Source: Cloeon dipterum (taxonomy: Eukaryota; Arthropoda; Insecta; Ephemeroptera; Baetidae). Taken from it: a stretch of 64,000 nt of DNA. The position numbers were made by a program, and so were the translations under genes. The notes below the pieces were generated by a model. That model searched no databases. It was not told the DNA's origin and worked only from the letters and a program-made list of their open reading frames with translations. Location of the stretch: NCBI RefSeq assembly GCF_949628265.1, contig NC_088786.1, positions 34,989,681 through 35,053,680 on the forward strand. The letters run 5' to 3'. This document shows positions 12,640 through 24,572 of the stretch, one piece after another (the stretch's first letter is position 1; each line of letters begins with the position of its first letter).

Positions 12640-13567
12640 ACGAAAGGAAGCTTGACACTCACTATTATAAATGAGAATTTTTGTAAAAAGATAGGAGGAG
12701 TGTATACCTGGGATAAGTTGCCCTGGGGAGTAAACCCAAAGAATATTGGAAGTTTATGTTATTGTAGTGAATAACTGGCAAATCAGGGAAAAGGGAGAAA
12801 ATACCGTGCAATCCCTCATTGCCAGGGCGTGGAGTGCAATATGCATGACTATTGGAGAAAGGTTCACTTTTATAAAGTGACCAATCAGGGTAAAAGATAT
12901 TATAAAGACCATGCACCCTATTGGTGTAAAACGTTCCACCAATGGGATCTCTAGCCAAATTAGTGGCAAGTTCCATAAATCTAGGACAACGCCCAGAACG
13001 ACGAGCAAAGCGGATAACTTCTATAGTTTTCTTCCCTGCCAACGGTTCCATTGTCAGTGAGGCGCACGGGGGGGGGGGGGGGGGAAGACAACGTAGGTAT
13101 AACAGGTGCAACCACAAAAGGACCTAGTTCCAATTCCTAGCAAAGTTCTTTTTTTTGTCATTGAGATAAAATGTTTTTCAACGCATGTCAAAGCTAAATG
13201 ACAGGAAATGGATGTTTCTTTGTCTATTCGAAAGAAGAAAGTCTAGCCAATAGCTAAAATCTGTAAGAAATGAACGGAAGCTTGACACTGATCATTATAA
13301 ATGAGAATTTTGGTAAGAGGATACAAGGAATGTGGGATGAGTTTCCTCTGCCCTGGGGATTTTTGTATGGGTGTAAACACAAAACATAAAGGCAAAGAAT
13401 TATGGAAGTTTGTGTTATTGTAGTGAATAGTTAGCCAATGAGGGAGAAAATGAAACGAAATCCATGGACCCCGCATTGATTGAGGGCGTGGTTAGTCCAT
13501 ATAGAAAGCCACCCTGAGCAAGGCAGCTAATAACTACTTATTTCAAGCTAGAACTATAAAAAGAAAG
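12640..13567. repeat. Tandem-unit dispersed repeat, copy 1
   Basis: Contains two related units of about 590 bp. Each carries AAATGAACGGAAGCTTGACACT or close variants, TTATAAATGAGAATTTT and GCCCTGGGG. The block matches 37836-38851 in the same orientation over nearly its whole length, and 7440-7865 over part. A 17-base G run lies at 13068-13084. Long minus-strand frames exist (for example 12665-13117), but the copies do not conserve one protein, so I do not call a gene. Confidence 0.8.
13068..13084. repeat. Poly-G run within repeat
   Basis: Seventeen consecutive G on the plus strand, following GCGCAC. The equivalent place in the 37.8-kb copy has 14 G at 38353-38366. The older 7.4-kb copy lacks it. 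Confidence 0.9.
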
Positions 13568-16500
13568 AAGCCATTGCAAAACCTTTCTTATCTTTCATAA
13601 GCGCGATGATATTTCAACTAATTTTCGAAACACTGCTCAAGGGTGAGGGGCTGATTTTTCTACACTGCAAGGTCATACGGTGCTGCCCAATAAATTCATT
13701 TCCTTGTTAAGCAATACTGTAAGACATTAGATATTCTTGTCGCGAAAACCCAAAATCAGCCTCAGGTATTTTTTTAATATATCTACTAATTCGAAATTAA
13801 TTACAGTAATTTAAACGTCACCAATAACATCTTTTGTTCTCTTTAACCTTGGCTCACAAGTTCTGAGAACTGAAAACTTCTCATTTCTGATTGCGAATCG
13901 CCTGCAGGCTCCTAAACGTTTCCGAATAGTCAGAAGTTGGCGTGCCTGAGGCGGATTGGCATGCATCGTTTTGATGATAGCATGCATCTTGGATGTACCA
14001 ATAAAATACTGGAGCCACGGGGCACGTCGATGGGCCTGATTATTTCCAACGCACGCATCACGCGAAGGAAAACGCACTCGAACATAAATTCCAGCTCGAT
14101 TTCCACGACGCCAGCGAGCGAGTCGAATCGGTGCGTGTGTTTAACGTGCTAGGCCGGCGGAAATTGATTTTTCTAGGCCGGACCCGGCGCATTTGTCACA
14201 GGGAGAAATAATAAATTAGTATCAAAAGTGTCACAGCGCGCGCGAGTAATAATTTAGTGAAAGGTTAGGCGAGTGAATGGAGCGAGGCCACAACACAATG
14301 TATCACTGTCACCCCGCCAGAGGGGTGATGAGTAGTACCTTTGTTGCGCGCCAGGGTTGACACTTCAATTGTTATGCCCACGTAAGCAGCAGCTGCTGCT
14401 CTAGAGCGCGATAATTTCGTCCCATAATTCATTGCGGGCACATAAAAGCCGTGCCAGACGTGCAGACTGCGCTGCTCGCTATAGCTGCAGAGCGTGCATC
14501 GGATTTTTTCAAGTGGAAGTAACTCGGTTTTGTCGTGCTTGTCTTTCTCCGCTTTGTTCTCTCAGCCTCTGTTGATGCGCGCTCACAATCAGAGTCAATG
14601 AGAGCCGCACCAGTGTAACAACACACAATTTTGATAAGCACCGCGCGCGATTATATCTGCGTTATCTCTGCATTTTACTATATGAGACTCGGGGGATTTT
14701 GAATTTGCATGACAAAACTAGCTTGATGCCTGCCAGAGCCGCTCCAAAGGCAGATGCTCCGCTGGGTTATTGTAGTTTTCCGTGCGGCATTAGCAGCTAT
14801 TATCATTTTTCCTTTACACATACGCTGCAAATTGTTGGCAAAGGCCGTTTTCGTCTGTGATAAAATGTGGTTCAATGCACTATCTATTTGAAAAGGTAAT
14901 ATTATATCATAACAGCTGGTGTAGCTAAAAATAGGTTTATTACAAACATGTGTGGCTTTTGAATGAAAATTAGTCTTTCGTGAGTGTTTTTGCTGGTTTT
15001 AAAATCAAAAGTATTACTATTTTAATATATTAACTCTATATTTTTACGTTTCAATTTAGGAATTGTAAAAACTCTTAACTTGGATGAAATATACTATGCC
15101 TTTCCAAAAGCGATTTGAGAGTTTTGATAAGTGAAAAACATTGCCGCCTTTTTGCATGCATAATGTATTTTTTACCAGAAACCATTCGACGATATCATGT
15201 TTGAGCATAACCATAAAACACCCAACATGCGAACAAATTCAGCGCCGCGGTGACTCGTGAGTGTAAGAGTGTGTGAGTGTATATTATAATAAGCCGCGCG
15301 GCTACACATATATTCGGTGTGTGAAAGTGGTAATATAGGCGCGGAGGAATACACTCTGGCTGCTATCAATGCATCTTGATAATGCCGCTTGAGGAATAGC
15401 CCATTGTGTTGGCTGCGCTGCTGCTGTCTAGACAATAATGTTGCACGTCACCATAAATACAATAAATAATTGTGTTCGCTCGCCCGTGTGTGTTAGTGTG
15501 TGTGTGTGCGAGCGTCCAATTCGCTCTCGCACCTGAATGAGCGAGATAAATAAGAATTTATGTCCCGAGTCAGGCCCCATTTAACACCCATTGACACAAA
15601 AATAATGAGCGAGATGCAAACTCTCTTTTGTGCTTCTTCCTCCCCGCGATTTATTGCGGCATGTATTTGAGATACATATGGCGCAGAAGCTGCTGCGTGC
15701 ACTGCAAAACGCTGCTGCCTTCTGCTTCTCAATAGGGTGTCACCCTTATTATGTGCCGCCGAGAGAGTCAGTGAATGCGCACAATTTATGGACCCGCTTT
15801 ACAAGGTATTTTGGTTTCCCATTGTCACGGCGTCAAAGAACAAAATCAACCCGCGGAAGTTGCTCTGTTGGAATCCATACAACGCTTGAACACCGCGAAA
15901 TTCGTCTTTAAATTTTTTTTTCAAGACATAAATCAATTTCAGGCTGCATTTTTGTTTGTTCTTTAGAAAAAAAAATAAAGTTATGTAGCGTTGAAATCGT
16001 TACACAATGCCAGGTTTTCAAGTAAATCAACGAGAAGTATTTCGCCCAGATATTCTTGTTTATTTCGAAGCACCCTAATAAGCCACAGTCTGGTGGATCA
16101 CAACGAGAAAAATAAAATTCCTAAAAATCAGCCATGCGAATTAAAAAATATAAATACAAAATTGGATATCGTTGTGATTTTTGTACGGTCTAGAAATCCT
16201 ATTATTGACGTAATGGCATAAAAAGATTAATTCAAGCACTTGCTATCGCCGACGAAATTAAATATAAAAGCAACCTACAGCATAACAGCTGCGCGGCACA
16301 TTGCATACATTCGAGTCACTTCGCTGCTGATTTTTTAATGTCAGCTAAATTCAAAACCGAATACAAATTTTTATATAGAAAATGCATAATCGCTCCTTTA
16401 TTTTATTCGAACCACTGGGATTTTTTTTCAAAGCTTGTTGCGGAGGAAGCTCAGCACAATTTGTAACCACAAAGAACTGGCTGATCGTTCTGGAAAATTT

Positions 16501-17634
16501 ATACGTCCGAGCTGTTGTTGTTGAGCAATCAGCTCTTAAAATTACAAATCGCAATAAACAGTCCGTGTCTCATTGGCTTACAAATGTATGCAAAAAGTCG
16601 GAGAGAGTAAATATAAATAAATAAATAAATAAAGGCACGATCATGCCGTGTGTGCTCGCTGGCAAATAAATAAATTCGCCATAAATCTCGGTGATAATAC
16701 AGTAGCTGACACGAGACATATGCAACCTCCCGCGGAGCCGGTGCTGGAAATCAGAATAATAACAACAGAACTCGCTGGCTGGTTTGCTGGCTGGCTGGCA
16801 CAAACGGACAGACGAGTTTCTTCTTTATTTCTCCGCGCTCTCGCTGCCACATATATAGGCTGCACGCGGACGTATTATATTTTATGTAGAATCACAATCA
16901 GCACACCGCAAACCAGTCATGTCTCTTTTTCTGCTCGGCCATATCGATATATTTATCTTGCCCGGCTGCAAGCAAGCAAGGGTTCAATTCGGAAAAGAGC
17001 GGGGCTCTGTGGGCAATAAATACCGTCGCGGCTTAAGATAAATATAATGAATGGAGCCCGCGCCCCGCTGGGCAGATTATACGTGGATATGACTTATGGC
17101 TTTGTATTTGTTGACGCATAAATCTCGGCGCACAATTGGGCATTAATTCATGTTGAATGGATTTTAAATTAAATGAACAGGCAATATTGTACACAACAAG
17201 AAAGAGAGAGAGAGACGTGCCAGCCCATCTGGAAGATTTATTCATCCGATGAGATGCGGCGTATTATGTAGATCGTGCATCAATGAGGCCAACCATATAT
17301 CAGAATTAGCGCTTCAGAGATGCTATGCCTCAGAAAAGATCTGACGCAATGGATTCTCCAGCAAGAACCATTTTAAAATTACGCAGCTGTGAATTACATC
17401 ACTAAAACATACTTAAAAATTTCCAGTCGTCTAAACTGTACTTCTTACAGGTCTCATATTTCATACAAAATAAATAAATAAATCGTTTTGTGGTGACTGG
17501 TATAGTTGATGGGTTTTTTCAGCGTTCTACAAAAATAATAATGTCAGTTATAGAATTAAACAAAACAGTTGTGTGTTAGCAATGAATTGCTAATTATTAA
17601 AGATGGACACTGTTTACTGGTGAGAATGTTTTTT
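13568..17634. other. Non-coding stretch left of the transposon nest
   Basis: Unique-looking, with GT-rich and CG-rich patches near 14.1, 15.3 and 16.7 kb and many ATAAT/TTAAT words. Overlapping frames on both strands (for example 15172-15435 and 16648-17019) show no domain or splice support. No RNA gene was seen. Confidence 0.45.
16608..16633. repeat. (AAAT)n microsatellite
   Basis: About six tandem AAAT/ATAA units, read directly. Confidence 0.85.
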
Positions 17635-17638
17635 TTAA

Positions 17639-18073
17639 AGAGGAATGATACTGGAAAAGCCTGGAAAATGCTTGTTACCAATGCATAAACTCACCCCTTA
17701 GGATTCAGTTAAAGCCTTAATTGACCTAGCAAGCGCTGTAATTTTTTTAGAAAATTGGCTGGAAAGTTAGCGTGCTTTTCAAATAGTAATGGCTGTCTCC
17801 TTACTTGAAATCCGATTTAATTTCAAAACCAAGAGTTTGCCCAATAAGTGGCATACACCGTTGGACAGATCTCGACGAGAGGAATCGGAATATGCCAAGG
17901 AAATATGTTTGAGCACTGTAAATGTTGGAGAAAATTGGCAAAATTTGAATTTTTACTGTAGGAAGGTCATTTTTTTATTATTGCAAATTGTTGAACTAAT
18001 TGTTTATCGGTCAATTGTTTAAGGCATTCAACAATTTAAATAATTTTCAATTGTTGCCCAGTATCATTCCACT
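17639..18073. mobile_element. TTAA-flanked miniature element (left copy)
   Basis: A 435-bp segment bounded by TTAA at 17635-17638 and 18074-18077. Its ends are inverted copies: AGAGGAATGATACTGG at the left, and the complement of AGTGGAATGATACTGG at the right. A second 435-bp copy lies inverted at 31298-31732 with roughly 30 mismatches by eye. It contains a 77-codon open frame (17789-18022) that is also open in the other copy, but I see no transposase domain and treat it as non-coding. TTAA targets fit piggyBac or Kolobok relatives. The ends do not match those of the neighbouring large element, so it is a different family. Confidence 0.85.
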
Positions 18074-18190
18074 TTAAATATAATCCAGAGCGATATGGAA
18101 ATTAACATTTGAAAGTTTGCTCTTGTGTGCGGTATATTAAAACCTCAAATAAATACATTTATTTGTCATGTCGGTCAAATCTTGGCTTAA

Positions 18191-18796
18191 AGCAATTGGC
18201 CCGTGAGGCCTATACTCTGGTATCAAAAGAAAGCTTCTTAAATTTTAATAAGAAGAGTACTCTGAAAAAAGTCGAAAATATAATCGGAAGTGGTGCAAAG
18301 TTAGCATTTTCATGCTGGCACCTTTTTGAGTGTAGCGCGCCGTTAGCGTGGTCACGTGACAGAAATATGGCCGCCGTGCATGACAACACATGGAACTAAC
18401 CGCAACAGTGCTACTATGTACGCAAACCATCGTTCGAAGTTATAAATCGTGATAGAACGTTCATCTTTCCTATTAATTACAAGATAATTAATTTATCTCG
18501 TGTTCAACAGACGGTAAAAACAAAAGGAATGCTGGCATACGAAGCATTATGTGTTATATTATAATACGCTGGCGAATGGCGAAGCTTGGTCCTCGCCAAA
18601 TTTTCTGAAAAGGTAAATTTAGACTAGACCAAAGCAGAGAATGAATGTGTTTATTGACTTTTCTCATTTCTAAGACGTGTGTGAAAGAGACGCAGAGCAT
18701 ATTTGGCAAATTTCTGCTGCCAGTTGAGTGTGCCGCATGAAACACAGATCAAAAAAAACCGTAGAAAAGCGGATGACATGCTTCGCCACCAGTTAC
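18191..18796 (+). repeat. Left terminal inverted repeat (606 bp, non-array part)
   Basis: By eye this is base-for-base the complement of 30183-30788, with no indel. The first mismatch is at 18797. It includes a perfect 7-bp-stem hairpin at 18234-18255 (CTTCTTA, 8-base loop, TAAGAAG), a palindromic GTCACGTGAC near 18352-18361 and an AT-rich palindrome near 18473-18492. Its inner 100 bp already resemble a degenerate array unit. Confidence 0.92.
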
Positions 18797-21540
18797 AAGA
18801 AGAAGAAAGGAGTTGAGCAAGGCAAGGTTTCAGTTATCATGTACTGTTCTAATTTTTCAGGGGTGAGTGAAGGAGCAGAGAGTGTTTGTGGAATTTCTGA
18901 TGCCAGTGCCTTTTGCCACATGAAAAGAGATCAACAGAAAGTGTCGAAAAGTGGATGACATGCTTCGCCACCAGTTACTAGAAGAAGGAAGGAGTTGAGC
19001 AAGGCAGGTTTTCAGTTATCATGTACTGTTCTAATTTTTCAGGGGTGAGTGAAGGAGCAGAGAGTGTTTGTGGAATTTCTGATGCCAGTGCCTTTTGCCA
19101 CATGAAAAGAGATCAACAGAAAGTGTCGAAAAGTGGATGACATGCTTCGCCACCAGTTACTAGAAGAAGGAAGGAGTTGAGCAAGGCAGGGTTTCAGTTA
19201 TCATGTACTGTTCTAATTTTTCAGGGGTGAGTGAAGGAGCAGAGAGTGTTTGTGGAATTTCTGATGCCAGTGCCTTTTGCCACATGAAAAGAGATCAACA
19301 GAAAGTGTCGAAAAGTGGATGACATGCTTCGCCACCAGTTACTAGAAGAAGGAAGGAGTTGAGCAAGGCAGGGTTTCAGTTATCATGTACTGTTCTAATT
19401 TTTCAGGGGTGAGTGAAGGAGCAGAGAGTGTTTGTGGAATTTCTGATGCCAGTGCCTTTTGCCACATGAAAAGAGATCAACAGAAAGTGTCGAAAAGTGG
19501 ATGACATGCTTCGCCACCAGTTACTAGAAGAAAGGAGTTGAGCAAGGCAGGGTTTCAGTTATCATGTACTGTTCTAATTTTTCAGGGGTGAGTGAAGGAG
19601 CAGAGAGTGTTTGTGGAATTTCTGATGCCAGTGCCTTTTGCCACATGAAAAGAGATCAACAGAAAGTGTCGAAAAGTGGATGACATGCTTCGCCACCAGT
19701 TACTAGAAGAAGGAAGGAGTTGAGCAAGGCAGGGTTTCAGTTATCATGTACTGTTCTAATTTTTCAGGGGTGAGTGAAGGAGCAGAGAGTGTTTGTGGAA
19801 TTTCTGATGCCAGTGCCTTTTGCCACATGAAAAGAGATCAACAGAAAGTGTCGAAAAGTGGATGACATGCTTCGCCACCAGTTACTAGAAGAAGGAAGGA
19901 GTTGAGCAAGGCAGGGTTTCAGTTATCATGTACTGTTCTAATTTTTCAGGGGTGAGTGAAGGAGCAGAGAGTGTTTGTGGAATTTCTGATGCCAGTGCCT
20001 TTTGCCACATGAAAAGAGATCAACAGAAAGTGTCGAAAAGTGGATGACATGCTTCGCCTGCTGTGGCCACCAGTTACTAGAGGTAGGATGGAGTTGAGCA
20101 AAGCAGGGTTTCAGTTATCATGTACTGGTCTAATGTCTCAGGGGTGAGTGAAGGAGCAGAGAGTGTTTGTGGAATTTCTGATGCCAGTGCCTTTTGCCAC
20201 ATGAAAAGAGATCAACAGAAAGTGTCGAAAAGTGGATGACATGCTTCGCCACCAGTTACTAGAAGAAAGGAGTTGAGCAAGGCAGGGTTTCAGTTATCAT
20301 GTACTGTTCTAATTTTTCAGGGGTGAGTGAAGGAGCAGAGAGTGTTTGTGGAATTTTTGATGCCAGTGCCTTTTGCCACATGAAAAGAGATCAACAGAAA
20401 GTGTCGAAAAGTGGATGACATGCTTCGCCACCAGTTACTAGAAGAAAGGAGTTGAGCAAGGCAGGGTTTCAGTTATCATGTACTGTTCTAATTTTTCAGG
20501 GGTGAGTGAAGGAGCAGAGAGTGTTTGTGGAATTTCTGATGCCAGTGCCTTTTGCCACATGAAAAGAGATCAACAGAAAGTGTCGAAAAGTGGATGACAT
20601 GCTTCGCCACCAGTTACTAGAAGAAGGAAGGAGTTGAGCAAGGCAGGGTTTCAGTTATCATGTACTGTTCTAATTTTTCAGGGGTGAGTGAAGGAGCAGA
20701 GAGTGTTTGTGGAATTTCTGATGCCAGTGCCTTTTGCCACATGAAAAGAGATCAACAGAAAGTGTCGAAAAGTGGATGACATGCTTCGCCACCAGTTACT
20801 AGAAGAAGGAAGGAGTTGAGCAAGGCAGGGTTTCAGTTATCATGTACTGTTCTAATTTTTCAGGGGTGAGTGAAGGAGCAGAGAGTGTTTGTGGAATTTC
20901 TGATGCCAGTGCCTTTTGCCACATGAAAAGAGATCAACAGAAAGTGTCGAAAAGTGGATGACATGCTTCGCCACCAGTTACTAGAAGAAAGGAGTTGAGC
21001 AAGGCAGGGTTTCAGTTATCATGTACTGTTCTAATTTTTCAGGGGTGAGTGAAGGAGCAGAGAGTGTTTGTGGAATTTCTGATGCCAGTGCCTTTTGCCA
21101 CATGAAAAGAGATCAACAGAAAGTGTCGAAAAGTGGATGACATGCTTCGCCACCAGTTACTAGAAGAAGGAAGGAGTTGAGCAAGGCAGGGTTTCAGTTA
21201 TCATGTACTGTTCTAATTTTTCAGGGGTGAGTGAAGGAGCAGAGAGTGTTTGTGGAATTTCTGATGCCAGTGCCTTTTGCCACATGAAAAGAGATCAACA
21301 GAAAGTGTCGAAAAGTGGATGACATGCTTCGCCACCAGTTACTAGAGGTAGGATGGAGTTGAGCAAAGCAGCGTTTCAGTTATCATGTACTTGTCTAATT
21401 TTTCAGGTGTGCGTTTGAATGAGCAATGAGTGTTTGAGGAATTTCTGATACCTGTGTCTTTTGCCACATAAAAAGAGATCCAACAGAAATCGTCGAAAAG
21501 CGGAGGACATGCTTGGCCTGCGCCGGCATCTCTTGGGGTA
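18692..21540 (+). repeat. Left subterminal tandem array, about 15 units
   Basis: Head-to-tail units, mostly 182 bp, with a 179-bp variant (GAAGAAAGG for GAAGAAGGAAGG) and one longer unit near 20050 carrying CTGCTGTGG. The phrase GATGACATGCTTCGCC recurs at about 18.77, 18.95, 19.14, 19.32 and 19.50 kb, then regularly to 21.32 kb, and degenerates in the last unit near 21.5 kb. Adjacent units are nearly identical. The unit holds no open frame. Confidence 0.95.
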
Positions 21541-21673
21541 GGATTTAATTGTACCATTTGTGATTTTATGTAGTTATATTCTCTGTATAGTTATTGATTT
21601 GAAGTTTATAACAAGGACTGTCTAATGTGTTTGGGTTTTGATTAAATCAATTATATTGTACAATTTTAACAAG

Positions 21674-21679
21674 TTTATT
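21674..21679 (-). terminator. Polyadenylation signal of the transposase gene
   Basis: TTTATT on the plus strand is AATAAA on the minus strand, about 30 bp after the transposase stop codon and before the left array. Transcripts could therefore end without entering the array. Confidence 0.65.
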
Positions 21680-21706
21680 GGTATAATTGAAATATCCTCC
21701 CTTACA

Positions 21707-24333
21707 CTATAGATTCATTGCAAGCTGTCTCTCAGCAGCCAATCTTCTTAGATTTTGATTACTCTGTAGTTCCTCTAGCCCTGGTTTTGGAACACTTACA
21801 GTCGATTTTGGAATGCTGTATGGGGGTGAAAGGAGTTTTAGTTGCTCTTCCTCACTTCCTAGGAATTCATCGGGGTGTCCTGCATACTGAAGGATGTCAT
21901 GAATTAGGTCATACCTCCAGGTATGATCTTTTGTTTCATAGGTATTTTCCAGGGAAAAGGCTTTTCGTGATTTAGAATATCTTGTGTGACTCCCAGTTAC
22001 TGCCCTTCCAACGTTATTGTTGTGATCCAGGATGGCAAGTATCATTCTCAGTTGCATGTTTTCGAACATATAATGGAGTCTCTTAGGGGCATAGACCAAA
22101 ATTTCGTTGTGGAAGGACTCAAGTTGTCCAGTGTGAACGTAGAACCTGCAGTGTGTCAGGTCTCGCAAAAATGATGGTTTGTGTGTTACCTAAAATGAGA
22201 TATTATAGATAAGACAATAAAATTTTGTATTTATTACTTTTCTTAGAGCCAAAAGCGCGTCATCATCAGTGACCCAATCCGTGTTTTGCTGGCGTTCATG
22301 ATCGTAATTTGGGTGCTCACAAGACAATGCTTTCCCCTCTTTTTGCCATTCATGTTCTCCTCGGAGATGATGATTGAGTGAGTCCCACTTCTCCAGCAGC
22401 ACATCAGCGCTTCCCCCACAGGTACTACTGCAGTACCAAAGGTGCTTAATGATGGAATCAAGCCATGGCTCCAAACATTTATGGGTTTTTGCAGTTTTAC
22501 TTAAACTCTTCCTAAGAGACTTCGCCAAGTGCCAGACCTGTGATTAGTTTTGGAGGTGCTCTATGACATTAATTTTGCCGCTAAATCGGGTTTGTAAACT
22601 TACATCGAAAGAATGTTCAATCCCTTTGAACTGCTCCCTCATCAGTTTTGCTACAGACCTATTTCTGTCAGAGCAAAATGTCTTGATTTTCTTGGACCCA
22701 ATTTCTTCTACAACTCTCTTGAACGTGTGGTTGAAAGATTTGGACTCCATCTCACCATCTTCGAACCCTTTTTGAAAAAGGACAAAGTCAACAATTTTGC
22801 TGTCTTTGTTTGACATGATGGAGTAAAGGGAATATTTGGCACTAAACCCAGGAGAATCGAACCTAGCATCGCCAGAAAATACTAGATCTTCTTCTTTTTT
22901 CAACTCTTCATAAATCTCCTGTCTCATTTTGATCCATGAATGCCTCAATACTGGTGCGATAAATGTGCTGACATGGTTGTAAAATGTGGTCTTACCCATA
23001 AAGGCAAGACCAATGCTATCAGCAATCTTCTTGGAGGCCGTGAACCCGAGGCCTGTGCAAAATATTGCAGCACTCAGCAGCAAATTGACAATTGGCATTT
23101 TGTTCTTTGTCTTTGACGACGAGTTCCAAACTAACTCGTGCTTTGAATTTTTGGTACAAGTTGTTTTATATGATACACAAGCTCCAGTGCGCACTCGTTC
23201 AACTTCATTCATTGATCCACATGTTGAACAATTTGTGAAAAGTTGATCCAATTTGCAAACGTCTACAAGCACGTGTTTGATGCCATTCATACGAGCGTCG
23301 AATTCATCAGGATCATTGTCAAGAGAGGACTGTAGAGTCGATTCATTTAATGCGGATTTATCTGGCATGTATTCAGGGTCTTGATTGTCACAAATCTCAT
23401 CTTCACTACAGTCAGGTGCTGGCGATGCTGGAGGGGAAAAACTTTTGGGTGAAGGTGGAGAACAATCCACGTCATCTGGCTGTTTTCTCTTTGGAGTGCT
23501 GACTTTGGACGGACTTGGAATAAATAAAACTTCTTCTACAGATTTTGCAGGTGACACTTCCATGGGAAGAAGAATTTGTTTCCTTTTTGAAGCTCTCTTC
23601 TCTCTTCTACTCATGGTCAGCGTTGCATTTGATTTCTCTGAAGGAGATTGGTCTGTACTTGATGGAACAACTCCTGATGCGGAGGGGGATATTTCTACTA
23701 TTGTGCCTGGATTTGATTCCCTTGTTTCCGGCACTTTTTCCGAGGCACTCGACTTCACACCTCTTCTGGTGGTTGTGGCTTTCTTCCCTGTCACTACAAT
23801 CAAATTTTATTTCCATCAGCAACTGTCCGTAGATATTAATATTCATTTTTAATTCAAAAGTGTTGATAGAAATTCAATTCTATTCATTTTTAAACGTTAT
23901 ATATCAATTGTATTTGTAAAAGATGAAATGAATATATTTTCGTGATTCTTATCATTTTGTTTTTTAATTTTACTAAACAGTCTTGGAAATTAACCTTTTG
24001 TCAAATTTTGGCTTGGTACGGCAAATTCAGATAATTTGGGCCTTTTTGCCGGCTTTGGTACATCGACTACTGCATGAAAATCTGCGGGGTTGAAGTGGTC
24101 TCCACAGATGTGTGAGTCTTTTTCAATTTCAAATTTGAGCCCACATCTTTCTTCCCATTGTTGAAGCCTATTTGATAAAAAAATAATTATTCAATAAATC
24201 TTGGAAACGACAAAATTATAATAAACTTTCAAACTTACAGCTGTGGGTTAGAAAAGGGAATTTTGTAAAAATGCTTTACTCCTTTGCCTCTCCCAGAAGA
24301 AGCTGAACAGAGTACACACTTCGTTCTTCCCAT
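21707..24333 (-). CDS. Kolobok-type transposase with THAP domain
   Basis: Five exons on the minus strand: 24239-24333, 23995-24167, 22604-23793, 22238-22537 and 21707-22189. The introns of 71, 201, 66 and 48 bp are all GT...AG and all phases match, giving 746 aa. Residues 1-84 form a THAP zinc finger, with ligands C6, C9, C53 and H56, W36 and an AVPS box at 81-84; it would bind DNA at the element ends. Residues about 90-265 are a Ser/Pro-rich acidic linker with a basic RREKRASKRKQ patch near 152-162. A Cys/His cluster spans 278-308. The DDE core has GDARFDSPG (D398/D402), FCSDRN (D465) and HTGQLESFHN (E610), the expected catalytic acids, with FDVWHLAKS spanning the third intron. No frameshift or stop is seen. 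It shares a short spacer with the plus-strand gene at 24573. Family assignment is by motif recognition. Confidence 0.9.
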
Positions 24334-24572
24334 GGTTGGGCAAATTTAACTCATTTTCAGCCTTCCTAAACTATGGTTTTATTGAACATAAACAAAGATG
24401 GAGTTTGAAAACAATAAATGTTCCCCAAGTTCCCCATATGTTCTCCAATAACAAAGACTTTCGACCAATGACGTGACGAGGAATATATAAGAACAACAAA
24501 AATCTCTGCTAGAGCTTTTATAGAAACGAAACCAAAATAACCCACCAAAACAATAAATGAAAACACAAAACC
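24334..24572. promoter_or_regulatory. Bidirectional promoter region of the transposon genes
   Basis: A 239-bp spacer separates two divergent start codons. A TATATAAG box at 24484-24491 lies about 80 bp before the plus-strand ATG and suits that gene. I see no equally clear TATA box facing the transposase. Confidence 0.5.

Noticed and set aside
12665-13117. 150-codon minus-strand frame with a proline run
   Set aside because: It lies inside a multi-copy repeat; the proline run is the poly-G tract, and the other copies have a shifted or interrupted frame.
17789-18022. 77-codon frame conserved in both 435-bp elements
   Set aside because: The two elements are copies of one repeat, so shared openness is expected; there is no transposase-like motif and the element is too short to be autonomous.
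18554-18745. Short frames identical at both transposon ends (also 18245-18430, 30234-30425 and 30549-30734)
   Set aside because: They are identical only because the terminal repeats are identical; no start context or domain supports coding.
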